In this document: positions 1-7,950 of the stretch, in pieces | Layout of the letters: each line of letters opens with the position of its first letter | How positions within the stretch are numbered: the stretch's first letter is position 1 | Assembly: GCF_017592335.1 (NCBI RefSeq) | Contig: NZ_JACNMP010000008.1 | Span: 1-64,000, forward strand | Reading direction: 5' to 3' | Source of the DNA: Pseudaestuariivita rosea | Lineage (GTDB): Bacteria; Pseudomonadota; Alphaproteobacteria; Rhodobacterales; Rhodobacteraceae | DNA length: 64,000 nt | The notes under the pieces: generated by a model | What the model was told of the DNA's origin: nothing | What the model saw: the letters and a program-made list of their open reading frames with translations, nothing else | The model's database searches: none | Program-made: the position numbers and the translations under genes

Positions 1-34
1 TCTCCCGAAGGTCCATCGAAAGTGCCTTACCCAC
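1..34 (-). CDS. IS630-type transposase N-terminus (cut by window edge)
   Basis: A GTG codon at 34-32 on the minus strand opens a frame reading VGKALSMDLRE to the window edge. This matches the usual beginning of IS630 transposase OrfA or single-ORF transposases, just before the winged-helix DNA-binding domain. Only 11 residues are visible, so the assignment rests on that short string. Confidence 0.4.
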   Translation of the reverse strand, partial: MGKALSMDLRE

Positions 35-126
35 TGCTCGCCCTCCATCTTGTGGTCGGCGACAGTGAATCAGCAAAATAAGCCTATGTGAATCCCCCTT
101 GATTCAGGTCGATTTCATCACGCTCT
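1..126 (-). mobile_element. Probable end of an IS630-type insertion sequence (partial)
   Basis: The minus strand of the first 34 bases encodes VGKALSMDLRE, which resembles the start of many IS630-family transposases (pattern x-K-A-L-S-x-D-L-R-E/K). The 90 bases between that start and the next gene would hold the terminal repeat. IS630 elements insert at TA; a TA at 126-127 is a possible junction, after which an open frame without its own start begins. The rest of the element is outside the window, so family and boundary are inferred. Confidence 0.4.
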
Positions 127-142
127 AGCTGATCTGATCCGG

Positions 143-535
143 GTGTCGGCTGATATCTGCGATACAGTCTGGGTTGAAACTCATGCGCGCTGGCTGGCGG
201 TGGATGATGCCAGACGACGCGACTGGATTGATTGTTTTCGGCAGACCAATGCGATTGTGAAAGTATCTTTCGACAAAATGCATCACCTGCGCACAGACAT
301 TTTACGTGAGATCACCACTGTTCTGGATGCCGAAGGTCTAAGGTGGATGATTGCGATAACCGAACCCGATGAGGCCAGCTTTTTAAAAACCCGCAACAGA
401 TGTGACTGGGTGGAAGATCGCCGAATTACATTCCAGAAATTGGTCACAGATCACAGACTACTGGTCAGCCCGCCTTTGGGAACGCTTTCGATGATAGGCA
501 GATTGCAGACACAACCAACATCCCACTTTGAGTGA
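143..535 (+). CDS. Unrecognised 130-aa protein, probably 5'-truncated
   Basis: I do not recognise this protein. The frame is open upstream to about 92 but offers no good start except a GTG at 143 with no clear ribosome binding site. The start of the frame coincides with the inferred IS630 end, so this looks like the 3' part of a gene cut by that insertion. The sequence is soluble and polar with a central acidic/basic helical stretch (about residues 40-95), with no signal peptide or membrane segment. Its stop codon abuts the lipA stop on the other strand with no gap. It could be a decaying remnant or a short expressed protein. Confidence 0.4.
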   Translation: MSADICDTVWVETHARWLAVDDARRRDWIDCFRQTNAIVKVSFDKMHHLRTDILREITTVLDAEGLRWMIAITEPDEASFLKTRNRCDWVEDRRITFQKLVTDHRLLVSPPLGTLSMIGRLQTQPTSHFE

Positions 536-1489
536 TTAGGCCTGCGCCAGTTTTTTCAGCCGTGCCTCTCGCAGCCGTGCGAAGTCGTCGCCGGCGTGAT
601 AGCTGGATCGGGTCAGGGGGGTGGCGGATACCATCAGGAAGCCCTTACCATAGGCCACTTTTTCATAGGCCGCGAATTCGTCGGGCGTGACAAAGCGGTC
701 GACGGCATGGTGTTTGGGTGTGGGCTGCAGATACTGGCCGATGGTCAGAAAATCGATGTTGGCGGTGCGCATGTCGTCCATGACCTGCAATACGGCCTGA
801 CGATCTTCGCCCAGCCCCACCATGATACCGGATTTGGTGAACATGGATGGGTCCAGTTCCTTGACCCGCTGCAGCAGGCGCAGCGAATGGAAATAGCGGG
901 CACCTGGGCGGACCTCGGGGTAGAGGCCGGGCACGGTTTCCAGATTGTGGTTGAAGACATCGGGTTTGGCGGCGACGACCACCTCAAGCACCGCAGGATC
1001 GCATTTGATAAAGTCGGGCGTCAGAATTTCGATGGTGGTCCCCGGCGACTGGCGACGAATGGCACGGATGGTCTGGGCAAAGTGTTCGGCCCCACCATCT
1101 TCGATATCGTCACGATCGACCGAGGTGACCACGACATGGTTCAGCCCCAGCTTTTTCACCGCATCGGCCACGCGACCGGGTTCGAACACATCCAGAGCCT
1201 CGGGCGGTTTGCCGGTCGCGATATTGCAGAAGGTGCAGGCGCGGGTGCAGACCTCGCCCATGATCATCATGGTGGCGTGGCCCTGGGACCAGCATTCGCC
1301 GACGTTCGGGCAGCCCGCTTCCTCGCACACGGTGACCAGCTTATGTTCGCGCATGATCGCGTGGGTCTGTTTGTAGCCTTCGCTGGTGGGGGCCTTGACG
1401 CGGATCCAGTCCGGTTTTTTCGGCTGAGCGTTATCCGGGCGGTTGGCCTTTTCGGGGTGCCGCTGTTCAGGAATTTTCAGATCACGCAT
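536..1489 (-). CDS. lipA: Lipoyl synthase
   Basis: Radical-SAM enzyme that inserts two sulfurs into octanoyl chains on lipoyl domains, completing lipoate synthesis after LipB. The 317-residue length is normal. Both iron-sulfur cluster motifs are intact: the auxiliary-cluster cysteines C55, C60 and C66 in [12 protein letters not shown], and the radical-SAM triad C81, C85 and C88 in CTRACTFC. The C-terminal RSSYHA motif supplies the serine ligand of the auxiliary cluster. The start ATG follows a GGGAAAA stretch. The gene stands alone on the minus strand, converging with the truncated gene to its left. Confidence 0.97.
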   Translation of the reverse strand: MRDLKIPEQRHPEKANRPDNAQPKKPDWIRVKAPTSEGYKQTHAIMREHKLVTVCEEAGCPNVGECWSQGHATMMIMGEVCTRACTFCNIATGKPPEALDVFEPGRVADAVKKLGLNHVVVTSVDRDDIEDGGAEHFAQTIRAIRRQSPGTTIEILTPDFIKCDPAVLEVVVAAKPDVFNHNLETVPGLYPEVRPGARYFHSLRLLQRVKELDPSMFTKSGIMVGLGEDRQAVLQVMDDMRTANIDFLTIGQYLQPTPKHHAVDRFVTPDEFAAYEKVAYGKGFLMVSATPLTRSSYHAGDDFARLREARLKKLAQA

Positions 1490-1546
1490 GATTTTCCCTC
1501 CGCTTTGCAGATAGATAGGGGATAACTTAGCAAATGTCCCGCGACT

Positions 1547-1768
1547 TTATTGCATGGCGGGTATTTGCTGTTTGGTTAAGCACACCCAATCGCCCGGTGC
1601 GCGCCGAAGGCGCAGGGCGAGCGCCTGACCGTCCCGGCGGGCTGGCGCTTTGGCCGCCTGTGTACAAAGCTTAACCAACAGAGGGGCTTGGCCACCATAA
1701 ATCGCGTCGATTAGCCGCCAGGGCGCCATCCCACGGTCAGGCGTGCGCCCTGCTTTCATAGTTGGCAT
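1547..1768 (-). CDS. Possible small hypothetical protein (73 aa)
   Basis: An open frame in the 336-base gap between lipA and the GST gene, on the same strand as both. The product is basic and arginine-rich with no motif that I recognise. No strong ribosome binding site precedes the first ATG, and a second ATG lies three codons in. It may be real or a chance ORF in GC-rich DNA. Nothing else is evident in this gap. Confidence 0.25.
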   Translation of the reverse strand: MPTMKAGRTPDRGMAPWRLIDAIYGGQAPLLVKLCTQAAKAPARRDGQALALRLRRAPGDWVCLTKQQIPAMQ

Positions 1769-1825
1769 TCAACGCGGTCATCCGACCTTCTTTGCAGGCT
1801 CAAGCGGTCCTGTCGCATCGTAATG

Positions 1826-2533
1826 CTAACCCTTTTGCTTGAACAGAACCTCTTGCGCCTTTTTGTCGGTTTGCAGGTTGCCGCGCTTGTCTTCGGCCAC
1901 CGCGCGGCCTTTTTTCACAGCCTCGCGCGATCCGACCAGGTCCAGCCAGCGCGCCAAATCGGGTTTGTCGTCCAGCGTCTGTTCCTGGCCTTCCCACAGG
2001 CTGGCCCAGGGCCAGATCGCCATATCGGCAATCGAATAGAAATCGCCAGCCACATAGTCATTGCCTGCCAGTTGTTTGTTCAGAACACCCAACAGGCGGC
2101 CGGTTTCATTGCGATAGCGATCCTTGGCATAGGGCAGATCGTTGGGCGGCTCCATCGATGGGGCATATTTCAGGAAATGATGCGCCTGACCCGCCATGGG
2201 GCCAAGACCACCCATTTGCCACATCAGCCACTGATCGACGGCAACGCGGTCGCGTTCGGTCGGACCGCCGAATTTTCCGGTTTTGCGGGCCAGATACTGC
2301 AAAATCGCGCCGGATTCGAAGATTGAGATGGGTTTGCCATCTGGCCCCTCGGGGTCGATAATCGCAGGCATCCGGTTGTTGGGGGCAATGGCCAGAAAAT
2401 CGGGTTTGAACTGATCGCCCGCGCCGATGTTTACCAGGTTGAGGTTATAGGGCAGTCCCATTTCCTCAAGCGCGATGGAAATTTTCCAGCCGTTCGGCGT
2501 GGGCCAGTAGTACAGCTCAATCGGTTGTGTCAT
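1826..2533 (-). CDS. Glutathione S-transferase family protein (YfcG/YghU-like)
   Basis: A two-domain glutathione transferase of 235 residues. The N-terminal thioredoxin-like domain (about 1-85) has T12 and N14 at the position where YfcG-type enzymes contact glutathione, the cis-proline segment NNRMPAII (52-59) and the glutathione-binding ESGAILQYL (73-81). The C-terminal helical domain follows. Enzymes of this Ure2p/Nu-class type usually reduce disulfides or organic peroxides using glutathione rather than conjugating it. This is probably cytoplasmic, since there is no signal peptide. The hydrolase gene upstream on the same strand is 26 bases away, so the two may be cotranscribed. The exact substrate is unknown. 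Confidence 0.88.
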   Translation of the reverse strand: MTQPIELYYWPTPNGWKISIALEEMGLPYNLNLVNIGAGDQFKPDFLAIAPNNRMPAIIDPEGPDGKPISIFESGAILQYLARKTGKFGGPTERDRVAVDQWLMWQMGGLGPMAGQAHHFLKYAPSMEPPNDLPYAKDRYRNETGRLLGVLNKQLAGNDYVAGDFYSIADMAIWPWASLWEGQEQTLDDKPDLARWLDLVGSREAVKKGRAVAEDKRGNLQTDKKAQEVLFKQKG

Positions 2534-2559
2534 CTTCGCTTGCCCTCCAAAATTCGGGG

Positions 2560-3471
2560 TCAGGATGACGTTTTCTGCACAAAGGGCAAGACCGGTTTCG
2601 GCGCAAGGCGATCATGTCTTTGGAAGGCGGTGCGATCTGTGATGTTTTGCAACCGTGCCACAGGATAGTGGTTGGGGTGGCGCAGCAATGCGCGATAAAG
2701 CTGAAAAACACCCGGACGCAGATAGACCGACCAATGACACATCCGCGCGCCTGTTTCGGCAATGGCAAACCCCATCGTGTTCAGTTCCGCCAGTGTGGTC
2801 GGACATGACAGGCTGATGTCCGTCCAATTCGTATGCCGTGCCCCCAGGCCGCGCCCCAGAAGCGTGTCGCCGAACCGAACCGACGGGATCAAGGCGCCCA
2901 GCATATAGTCATAAAGATCGTTTTCGCGCGATGTGATGTTGACCACTTCTGCGGTACGCCCGGCAGGTGATGACATGGCCTTGCGGGCGACGCTGCGATA
3001 GTCGGCTGCCGCCAACAACACCGCGCGCCGGACACTATGCGGTGGCAAAAGCTGTAAGCCAGACAGAACGACCCGTGATCCCAGGCTGTGTGCCATCAAG
3101 GTAATGTCACGCTTCGGTGCGATCTGTTTGATTGAGCTGATCAGACGCGCAAGCGCATGACCGGTGGTGGCGGCACGGCCATAGGCGCGCCAGATTGATC
3201 CGCGGGCTTCCCATCCGAAGGCCAGGCATAGCCCGCCACCTTGTTCGGTAAAGCCAAGTTTTGTGGGCCAGCTGAGCGCCTTGGGGCAGGTGTCATCGGG
3301 ACGAAGTGCCAGAATATGGCGATGCGGGCTAAAGCCGCGTGTGGATGGCGAAAACTTATAGCCATGGACCAGAATGCAGACCGGTCCGTCTGTACGCCGT
3401 AGCGCCGATTGCAGCAGTGTTTTACAGACTATTGGCCTGTCAGACACTGTATTGACCTGTATCAACGGCAT
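2560..3471 (-). CDS. Alpha/beta hydrolase family protein
   Basis: A 303-residue alpha/beta-hydrolase-like protein. It has the oxyanion strand VCILVHGYKF (about 31-40) and a nucleophile elbow AHSLGSR with S129, a G-x-S-x-G-like motif in which the first glycine is alanine. The layout resembles DUF900-type serine hydrolases, which often act on esters or lipids. No signal peptide is clear. It lies immediately upstream of the GST on the same strand. The substrate cannot be inferred, and the start may lie a little further downstream. Confidence 0.7.
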   Translation of the reverse strand: MPLIQVNTVSDRPIVCKTLLQSALRRTDGPVCILVHGYKFSPSTRGFSPHRHILALRPDDTCPKALSWPTKLGFTEQGGGLCLAFGWEARGSIWRAYGRAATTGHALARLISSIKQIAPKRDITLMAHSLGSRVVLSGLQLLPPHSVRRAVLLAAADYRSVARKAMSSPAGRTAEVVNITSRENDLYDYMLGALIPSVRFGDTLLGRGLGARHTNWTDISLSCPTTLAELNTMGFAIAETGARMCHWSVYLRPGVFQLYRALLRHPNHYPVARLQNITDRTAFQRHDRLAPKPVLPFVQKTSS

Positions 3472-3601
3472 CGGGTTGAACCCCCGTCACTCTGTGTTGC
3501 GGTCAGCCCCTAATCCCGTAATACGACACCTGCGTAACCATATCGTTAAACTTGGATGACTTGGCTTGACGCACCGGGATCTGATCGCTATGCCCCGGAT
3601 C

Positions 3602-3655
3602 AGTGGCGATTTGTTCACCGGATTGCGGGCCACTTAAAACATGCCGCTAAAGAGG
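3602..3655 (+). promoter_or_regulatory. SAM-II riboswitch upstream of metZ
   Basis: The segment carries the hallmarks of the SAM-II (metA-motif) aptamer: a six-pair P1 stem AGTGGC (3602-3607) with GCCACT (3629-3634), a loop beginning GATTTG with CACCGG, then an A-rich strand and the conserved GCTAAAGAGG end. It lies in the metZ leader and is followed by an intrinsic terminator. SAM-II is the typical methionine-gene riboswitch in Rhodobacterales and Rhizobiales. SAM binding would be expected to lower metZ expression. Confidence 0.9.
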
Positions 3656-3666
3656 TCAGGGTGTTT

Positions 3667-3700
3667 GCCCCCGGCGTCTTGGAACGGTGGGGGCTTTTTT
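3667..3700 (+). terminator. Intrinsic terminator between the SAM-II aptamer and metZ
   Basis: A GCCCCC / GGGGGC stem (3667-3672 with 3689-3694) is followed directly by six T residues. It lies 12 bases after the aptamer and 30 bases before the metZ start, as expected for the expression platform of a transcription-terminating riboswitch. Confidence 0.88.
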
Positions 3701-3730
3701 GTGGGCGCGACCGCCGCCTGGAGGATGAAG

Positions 3731-4909
3731 ATGAGCGATTGGAAACCGCGCACCCGTGCCGTTCACGCCGGTACCCGCCGCAGTCAGTATAATGAGGTGA
3801 GCGAGGCGATTTTTCTGACGCAGGGTTTTGTCTATGACAGCGCCGAACAGGCCGAGGCGCGGTTCATTCAGGCCGGTGAGGATGAGTTCATCTATGCCCG
3901 TTACGGCAACCCCACGGTGCGGATGTTCGAAGACCGCATTGCGGCGCTGGAGGGGGCGGAAGATGCCTTTGCCACGGCCTCGGGCATGGCGGCGGTCAAT
4001 GGCGCGCTGATGTCGATGCTGCAGGCGGGCGATCACTTGGTGTCGTCCCGCGCGCTGTTCGGGTCGTGTCTGTATATTCTGGAGGAGGTCCTGACGCGTT
4101 TCGGCGTCGAGGTGACGTTCGTTGATGGTACCGATCTGGATCAGTGGCGTGCCGCGATCCGGCCCGACACCAAGGTTGTCTTTTTCGAAACCGTCAGCAA
4201 CCCGACGCTTGAGGTTGTTGATATCAAGGCCGTTTCTGATCTGGCCCATGAGGTCGGTGCAACAATTGTGGTCGACAATGTCTTTGCCACGCCCGTCTTT
4301 TCCCGTGCCTTGGAGCTGGGCGCCGATGTGGTGATCTATTCTGCGACCAAACACATCGATGGGCAGGGCAGGGCGCTTGGTGGGGTGATCCTGGGCACGC
4401 GTGAGTTTATCCGCAAAACAGTTGAGCCCTATATGAAGCACACCGGCGGGTCGCTTAGCCCGTTTACCGCGTGGATGCTGTTGAAGGGGCTTGAGACGAT
4501 AGATCTGCGCGTGCGCGCCCAGGCAGACAGTGCCGTGGCCCTGGCGCGGGCGCTTGAGGGGCACGCGGCGCTGGATCGCGTTATTTATCCCCATCTGGCC
4601 AGCCATCCCCAAGCTGATACGGCTCGGGGCCAGATGGAGGCAGGCGGTACGGTGCTGTCGATTGACCTGAAAGCCGGGCAAGAGGCTGCGTTCAAAGTGC
4701 TGAACGCGCTGGAGATCTTTGTGATTTCGAACAATCTGGGTGATGCGAAATCCATCGTGACCCATCCCGCCACAACAACGCATCAGCGTCTGCCCGAGGA
4801 TCAGAAACAGCACTTGGGTATCACCCCCGGTCTGATCCGCGTCAGCGTCGGGCTTGAGGATACCGATGATCTGATCGCCGATCTGACACACGCGCTTAGC
4901 ATGATCTGA
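3731..4909 (+). CDS. metZ: O-acyl-homoserine sulfhydrylase (MetZ family)
   Basis: A PLP enzyme of the Cys/Met metabolism family that makes homocysteine from an O-acyl-homoserine and sulfide in methionine synthesis. I chose the ATG at 3731 because GGAGG ends six bases before it; the longer frame upstream runs through the riboswitch and its terminator. The resulting 392 residues is normal for the family. K207 in YSATKHIDGQGR is the PLP lysine, and YARYGNPT and SGMAA near the start are typical. It is controlled by the SAM-II riboswitch in its leader. MetZ is usually named for O-succinylhomoserine, but the MetA in this window has the acetyl-CoA-type residue, so O-acetylhomoserine may be the real substrate. 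Confidence 0.93.
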   Translation: MSDWKPRTRAVHAGTRRSQYNEVSEAIFLTQGFVYDSAEQAEARFIQAGEDEFIYARYGNPTVRMFEDRIAALEGAEDAFATASGMAAVNGALMSMLQAGDHLVSSRALFGSCLYILEEVLTRFGVEVTFVDGTDLDQWRAAIRPDTKVVFFETVSNPTLEVVDIKAVSDLAHEVGATIVVDNVFATPVFSRALELGADVVIYSATKHIDGQGRALGGVILGTREFIRKTVEPYMKHTGGSLSPFTAWMLLKGLETIDLRVRAQADSAVALARALEGHAALDRVIYPHLASHPQADTARGQMEAGGTVLSIDLKAGQEAAFKVLNALEIFVISNNLGDAKSIVTHPATTTHQRLPEDQKQHLGITPGLIRVSVGLEDTDDLIADLTHALSMI

Positions 4910-4934
4910 CTAGAAATTTTTCCCGTAAAACAGA

Positions 4935-4952
4935 ATGTTTCATTGGAAACAT
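4935..4952. promoter_or_regulatory. Palindromic operator-like site upstream of folE2
   Basis: ATGTTTC and GAAACAT arms (7 bases each) flank a 4-base spacer, 54 bases before the folE2 start. FolE2 genes are known in many bacteria to be repressed by the zinc regulator Zur, so this is a candidate Zur-type box. The match to a published alphaproteobacterial Zur consensus is only partial, and another dimeric regulator is possible. Confidence 0.4.
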
Positions 4953-5005
4953 GCGATGCTGACCCTATGTAGACGCGGGCCAGTATCGAAGAGAGGTGGC
5001 CGATC

Positions 5006-6109
5006 ATGAATATCCACACAACCGACATCGACCGCGCGCCGTCGCGGGATGAAGCTGAAACAGCGCTTGCACTTTTGCGACGTTGGGCCGGATCGGTCAC
5101 ACCGACCGAGGTTGCAACGCTGGATCCATCGGTTGCCCGTCTTTTGCCGGGGCAAGAGGTATCGAACTACCCCGATCTGTCCCGTGTGTACCCCGAGGAT
5201 TTCACGGTCGATGCGGCCTATAAAGCCAGCCTGCCTGACCTGCAAAATGGCCCCACCAGCTTGATCCGCGGGGAAAAGCAGCAAATCCAGCACGTCGGGA
5301 TTTCCAACTTTCGCCTGCCGATCCGGTTCCACACCCGCGATAATGGCGATCTGACGCTGGAAACCTCGGTCACCGGCACCGTCAGCCTTGAGGCCGAGAA
5401 AAAAGGCATCAACATGAGCCGCATCATGCGGACATTCTATCGTCGTGCGGAAGAAACATTCAGTTTTGAGGTGATCGAGGCCGCGCTGGACGATTATAAA
5501 ACCGATCTGGAAAGCTTTGACGCGCGCATTCAGATGCGCTTCAGCTTTCCGATGAAAGTCTCATCACTGCGCTCGGGGCTTCAGGGATATCAGTATTACG
5601 ACATCGCGCTGGAACTGGTCGAACAGGATGGGGTGCGCAAAAAGATCATCCATCTGGATTATGTCTATTCGTCGACATGCCCCTGTTCACTGGAACTGTC
5701 TGAACACGCGCGTCAGTTCCGGGGCCAGTTGGCGACGCCGCATTCCCAACGGTCAGTGGCGCGTGTGTCGGTCGAAGTGGATTGCGACGCAGATTGCCTG
5801 TGGTTCGAAGATCTGATCGACCTTTGCCGCGCAGCCGTGCCGACGGAAACCCAGGTTATGGTGAAACGCGAGGACGAACAGGCCTTTGCCGAACTGAACG
5901 CCGCCAATCCGATTTTCGTCGAAGACGCGGCGCGGCTGTTTTGTGAGCAGTTGAAAAACGATGTCCGCATCGGTGATTTCCGCGTAATTGCGTCGCATCA
6001 GGAAAGCCTGCACAGCCACGACGCGGTGTCTGTCCTGACCGAAGGTGACACCTTTGCCGCCGACAGTCTGGACCCCCGTTTGTTCAGCACGCTTTTCCAC
6101 GTGGGCTAG
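5006..6109 (+). CDS. folE2: GTP cyclohydrolase IB (FolE2)
   Basis: The zinc-independent-type GTP cyclohydrolase that converts GTP to dihydroneopterin triphosphate for folate and related pterins. Family signatures are present: GINMSRIMRTFY (134-145), the STCPCSLE segment with C225 and C227 (one being the conserved metal-ligand cysteine), and the C-terminal DVRIGDFRVIASHQESLHSH. At 367 residues it is longer than many FolE2 proteins, mostly through the N-terminal 70 residues. GAGAGG lies upstream of the ATG. FolE2 is often induced under zinc limitation as a backup for zinc-dependent FolE; the palindrome upstream fits such control but is not proof. No folE is in this window. Confidence 0.94.
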   Translation: MNIHTTDIDRAPSRDEAETALALLRRWAGSVTPTEVATLDPSVARLLPGQEVSNYPDLSRVYPEDFTVDAAYKASLPDLQNGPTSLIRGEKQQIQHVGISNFRLPIRFHTRDNGDLTLETSVTGTVSLEAEKKGINMSRIMRTFYRRAEETFSFEVIEAALDDYKTDLESFDARIQMRFSFPMKVSSLRSGLQGYQYYDIALELVEQDGVRKKIIHLDYVYSSTCPCSLELSEHARQFRGQLATPHSQRSVARVSVEVDCDADCLWFEDLIDLCRAAVPTETQVMVKREDEQAFAELNAANPIFVEDAARLFCEQLKNDVRIGDFRVIASHQESLHSHDAVSVLTEGDTFAADSLDPRLFSTLFHVG

Positions 6110-6166
6110 TGGGCTTTTGGATCAAAGGTAACAAAAAATAAATCATTTGGCGGGAAAACACCCGCC

Positions 6167-7108
6167 ATGATTGCACCGATACAGATAGACTTAGCCAAAC
6201 CGGTTCAGGACCGTTGGTCATTCACCGACATGCAGTGTCGTCAGTCCAAGCAACTGGTCGATTATTATACCAACGATATCGGCAATGTGGCCGAAATGGC
6301 TGAAAACATCGGTCAGGTGATTTTTTCGACAATCCCAGAGGCACTTCTGGCTGAAATCGACGTTATTGCCCAGCAATTGGATCAATCGCCGAATATTGTG
6401 CTTCTGGTACATGCCTATTACGATCTGGTGAAAACGATCATGGGATGCACTGCGTTTGCCATTGAAACGGATGATGGCATTCTGCACGGTCGTAATCTGG
6501 ATTGGTGGAGCGAAAACGAATTGCTGGCAACCAGTACGGTGATGTATCACTTCACGGGTGCCGCCGCCGGTGAATTTTACAGTGTCGCATGGCCCGGTTT
6601 TGCAGGGGTTTATTCTGGTATGGCACCAGGGCGCTTTGCGATTACGCTGAATTCCGCGCTTAGTAGCGAACCCATGCAGATCGTAACGCCCATCGCGTTT
6701 CAGATCCGGCAGGTTTTTGAAACGGCCACGTGCTTTGACGAAGCGGTCGAACAGTTGCAGAAAGCGATTTTGCCCTGTGACGGACTTATTCTGGTGACCG
6801 GTTGTGCCCCCGGTGAAATGGCCGTGATTGAACGCAGCCCGCGAAAATCTGCAGTCCGGCATGCTGTGGATGGGCAAATTCGGGTTACCAATAATTTCAT
6901 GCAACTTGATGTCGCCGAAGTCAGTTTTGAAACTGAAATTCTGCAAAGCTCGCCTGGTCGATACGCACGCATTACCGAGTTGCTGCAAACCCCGCCGAAA
7001 AACCTGCACGAATGCATGGCGTATCTGAAAGATAATGACGTTCAGATGGATATGACTGTTCAGCAGATGGTCTTTTGCGCGGCAGGGGGCCAGTTTCTTT
7101 TGGCGTAA
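6167..7108 (+). CDS. Ntn hydrolase, acid ceramidase/NAAA-like
   Basis: The sequence around C94, GCTAFAIETDDGILHGRNLDWW (93-114), matches the autoprocessing site and R-N-x-D motif of N-terminal-nucleophile amidases of the acid ceramidase, N-acylethanolamine amidase and choloylglycine hydrolase group. C94 would become the N-terminal nucleophile after self-cleavage; R109 and D112 are the expected partner residues. The 313-residue length fits. No signal peptide is seen. Such enzymes cleave fatty amides; the substrate here is unknown. It could also be described as a C45-like peptidase. It stands alone between folE2 and a thioesterase gene. Confidence 0.72.
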   Translation: MIAPIQIDLAKPVQDRWSFTDMQCRQSKQLVDYYTNDIGNVAEMAENIGQVIFSTIPEALLAEIDVIAQQLDQSPNIVLLVHAYYDLVKTIMGCTAFAIETDDGILHGRNLDWWSENELLATSTVMYHFTGAAAGEFYSVAWPGFAGVYSGMAPGRFAITLNSALSSEPMQIVTPIAFQIRQVFETATCFDEAVEQLQKAILPCDGLILVTGCAPGEMAVIERSPRKSAVRHAVDGQIRVTNNFMQLDVAEVSFETEILQSSPGRYARITELLQTPPKNLHECMAYLKDNDVQMDMTVQQMVFCAAGGQFLLA

Positions 7109-7163
7109 TTTGGGTTGACCCGTCCCCGGTCCCACGACTTAGTGGGCGGGGGAGGAACCATAC

Positions 7164-7589
7164 GTGTCATTGATGATGAACAAAGCCGGTCTGACGGCAT
7201 TTTTGCAGAAAAGCTTTCCACAGGTCGCCGATGATTTTCAGATCGATACAGTATTGGAAACGGAACTGTCGGTCTGTTTGACCCCGCAAGATCGTCATTT
7301 ACGCCCCGGCGGAACGGTTTCGGGGCCGACATTGTTCGGTTTGGCCGATGTCTCGATCTATCTTGCCATCCTGTCGCGCATCGGGCCTAAGGCATTGGCG
7401 GTGACCACCAATTGCTCGATCGATTTCATGCGCAAACCCGCGGCGGACCGTGATCTGATTGCGGTGGCCCGGCTGCTGAAACTGGGGCGTGTTTTGGCGG
7501 TGGGCGATACGATGATCTATAGCGATGGGATGCCAGACCCCGTGGCGCGTGCCACGCTGACCTATTCAATCCCGCCCAAGCAGGCATAA
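7164..7589 (+). CDS. PaaI-family hotdog thioesterase
   Basis: A 141-residue single hotdog-fold protein of the PaaI type. The helix segment TLFGLADVSIYLAI (about 53-66) and the following strand TNCSIDFMRKP match the family, which hydrolyses acyl-CoA thioesters, often aromatic or medium-chain. The start is taken as GTG 7164, about nine bases after a GGGGGAGG element; in-frame ATGs at 7173 and 7176 are alternatives. It is likely a cytoplasmic homotetramer. The substrate is unknown and the neighbours give no clear pathway. Confidence 0.85.
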   Translation: MSLMMNKAGLTAFLQKSFPQVADDFQIDTVLETELSVCLTPQDRHLRPGGTVSGPTLFGLADVSIYLAILSRIGPKALAVTTNCSIDFMRKPAADRDLIAVARLLKLGRVLAVGDTMIYSDGMPDPVARATLTYSIPPKQA

Positions 7590-7614
7590 AAAAGGCCCGG
7601 CACGAAGCCGGGCC
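7588..7614 (-). terminator. Intrinsic terminator of the DUF1127 gene
   Basis: A GGCCCGGC / GCCGGGCC stem (7594-7601 with 7607-7614) with a 5-base loop. A run of six A on the plus strand (7588-7593) becomes the U-tract on the minus strand. It follows the minus-strand DUF1127 gene and overlaps the end of the thioesterase gene. Confidence 0.8.
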
Positions 7615-7640
7615 CAGGAAGAGGTCTGGCGCAGCAGGGA

Positions 7641-7862
7641 TTAGGTGCGCCAGAACACACGACGTGCCTCATCCAAGGCATCGTCGCGATTCAAACCCAC
7701 ATCTTTCAGCAAGTGGTCATCCAATTGGGATAAAGCCACACGTGTTCGGCGTCGCTCGTCCCATTTGACAAGTGTCACCGCGACCGCAACAGCCACCTGA
7801 GACAGCGGCGTCAGGGGCCGTTCAGAAAGGTAAGCAAGCTGTTTTGTCCGGGTATATGTCAT
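7641..7862 (-). CDS. DUF1127 domain protein
   Basis: A 73-residue protein with the DUF1127 signature at its C-terminus, LSQLDDHLLKDVGLNRDDALDEARRVFW. DUF1127 proteins are small arginine-rich alphaproteobacterial proteins; a few have been linked to RNA turnover and phosphate or carbon metabolism. The gene is divergent from a MocR-type regulator across a 94-base gap carrying three inverted repeats, so that regulator probably controls it. Confidence 0.88.
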   Translation of the reverse strand: MTYTRTKQLAYLSERPLTPLSQVAVAVAVTLVKWDERRRTRVALSQLDDHLLKDVGLNRDDALDEARRVFWRT

Positions 7863-7877
7863 GGGACAAATCCTTTA

Positions 7878-7893
7878 ATTGTATTGACACAAT
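7878..7893. promoter_or_regulatory. Operator-like repeat, copy 1 (DUF1127 side)
   Basis: ATTGTATTGACACAAT is nearly identical to the 17-base palindrome at the MocR start, with one base missing in the right arm. It sits 16 bases upstream of the DUF1127 start, where a regulator could control that promoter. Confidence 0.5.
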
Positions 7894-7909
7894 GTAGAGA
7901 ATATCTACA
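7893..7909. promoter_or_regulatory. Inverted repeat in the MocR-DUF1127 gap
   Basis: TGTAGA and TCTACA arms separated by GAATA, lying between the two ATTGTAT-type repeats. It is a candidate second binding site or promoter-associated symmetry. A further ATACAAT half-site lies at 7918-7924. Confidence 0.35.
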
Positions 7910-7950
7910 ATGAAACGATACAATATCAGCGTAATGCAGTCCACAGGAGT

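Noticed and set aside
596-1525. 309-aa plus-strand ORF opposite lipA
   Set aside because: It is the antisense shadow of lipA, whose catalytic motifs are intact; the product is a low-complexity, motif-free string.
3656-4891. 411-aa minus-strand ORF opposite metZ
   Set aside because: Antisense shadow of a well-conserved PLP enzyme in GC-rich DNA; arginine/glutamine-rich with no recognisable domain.
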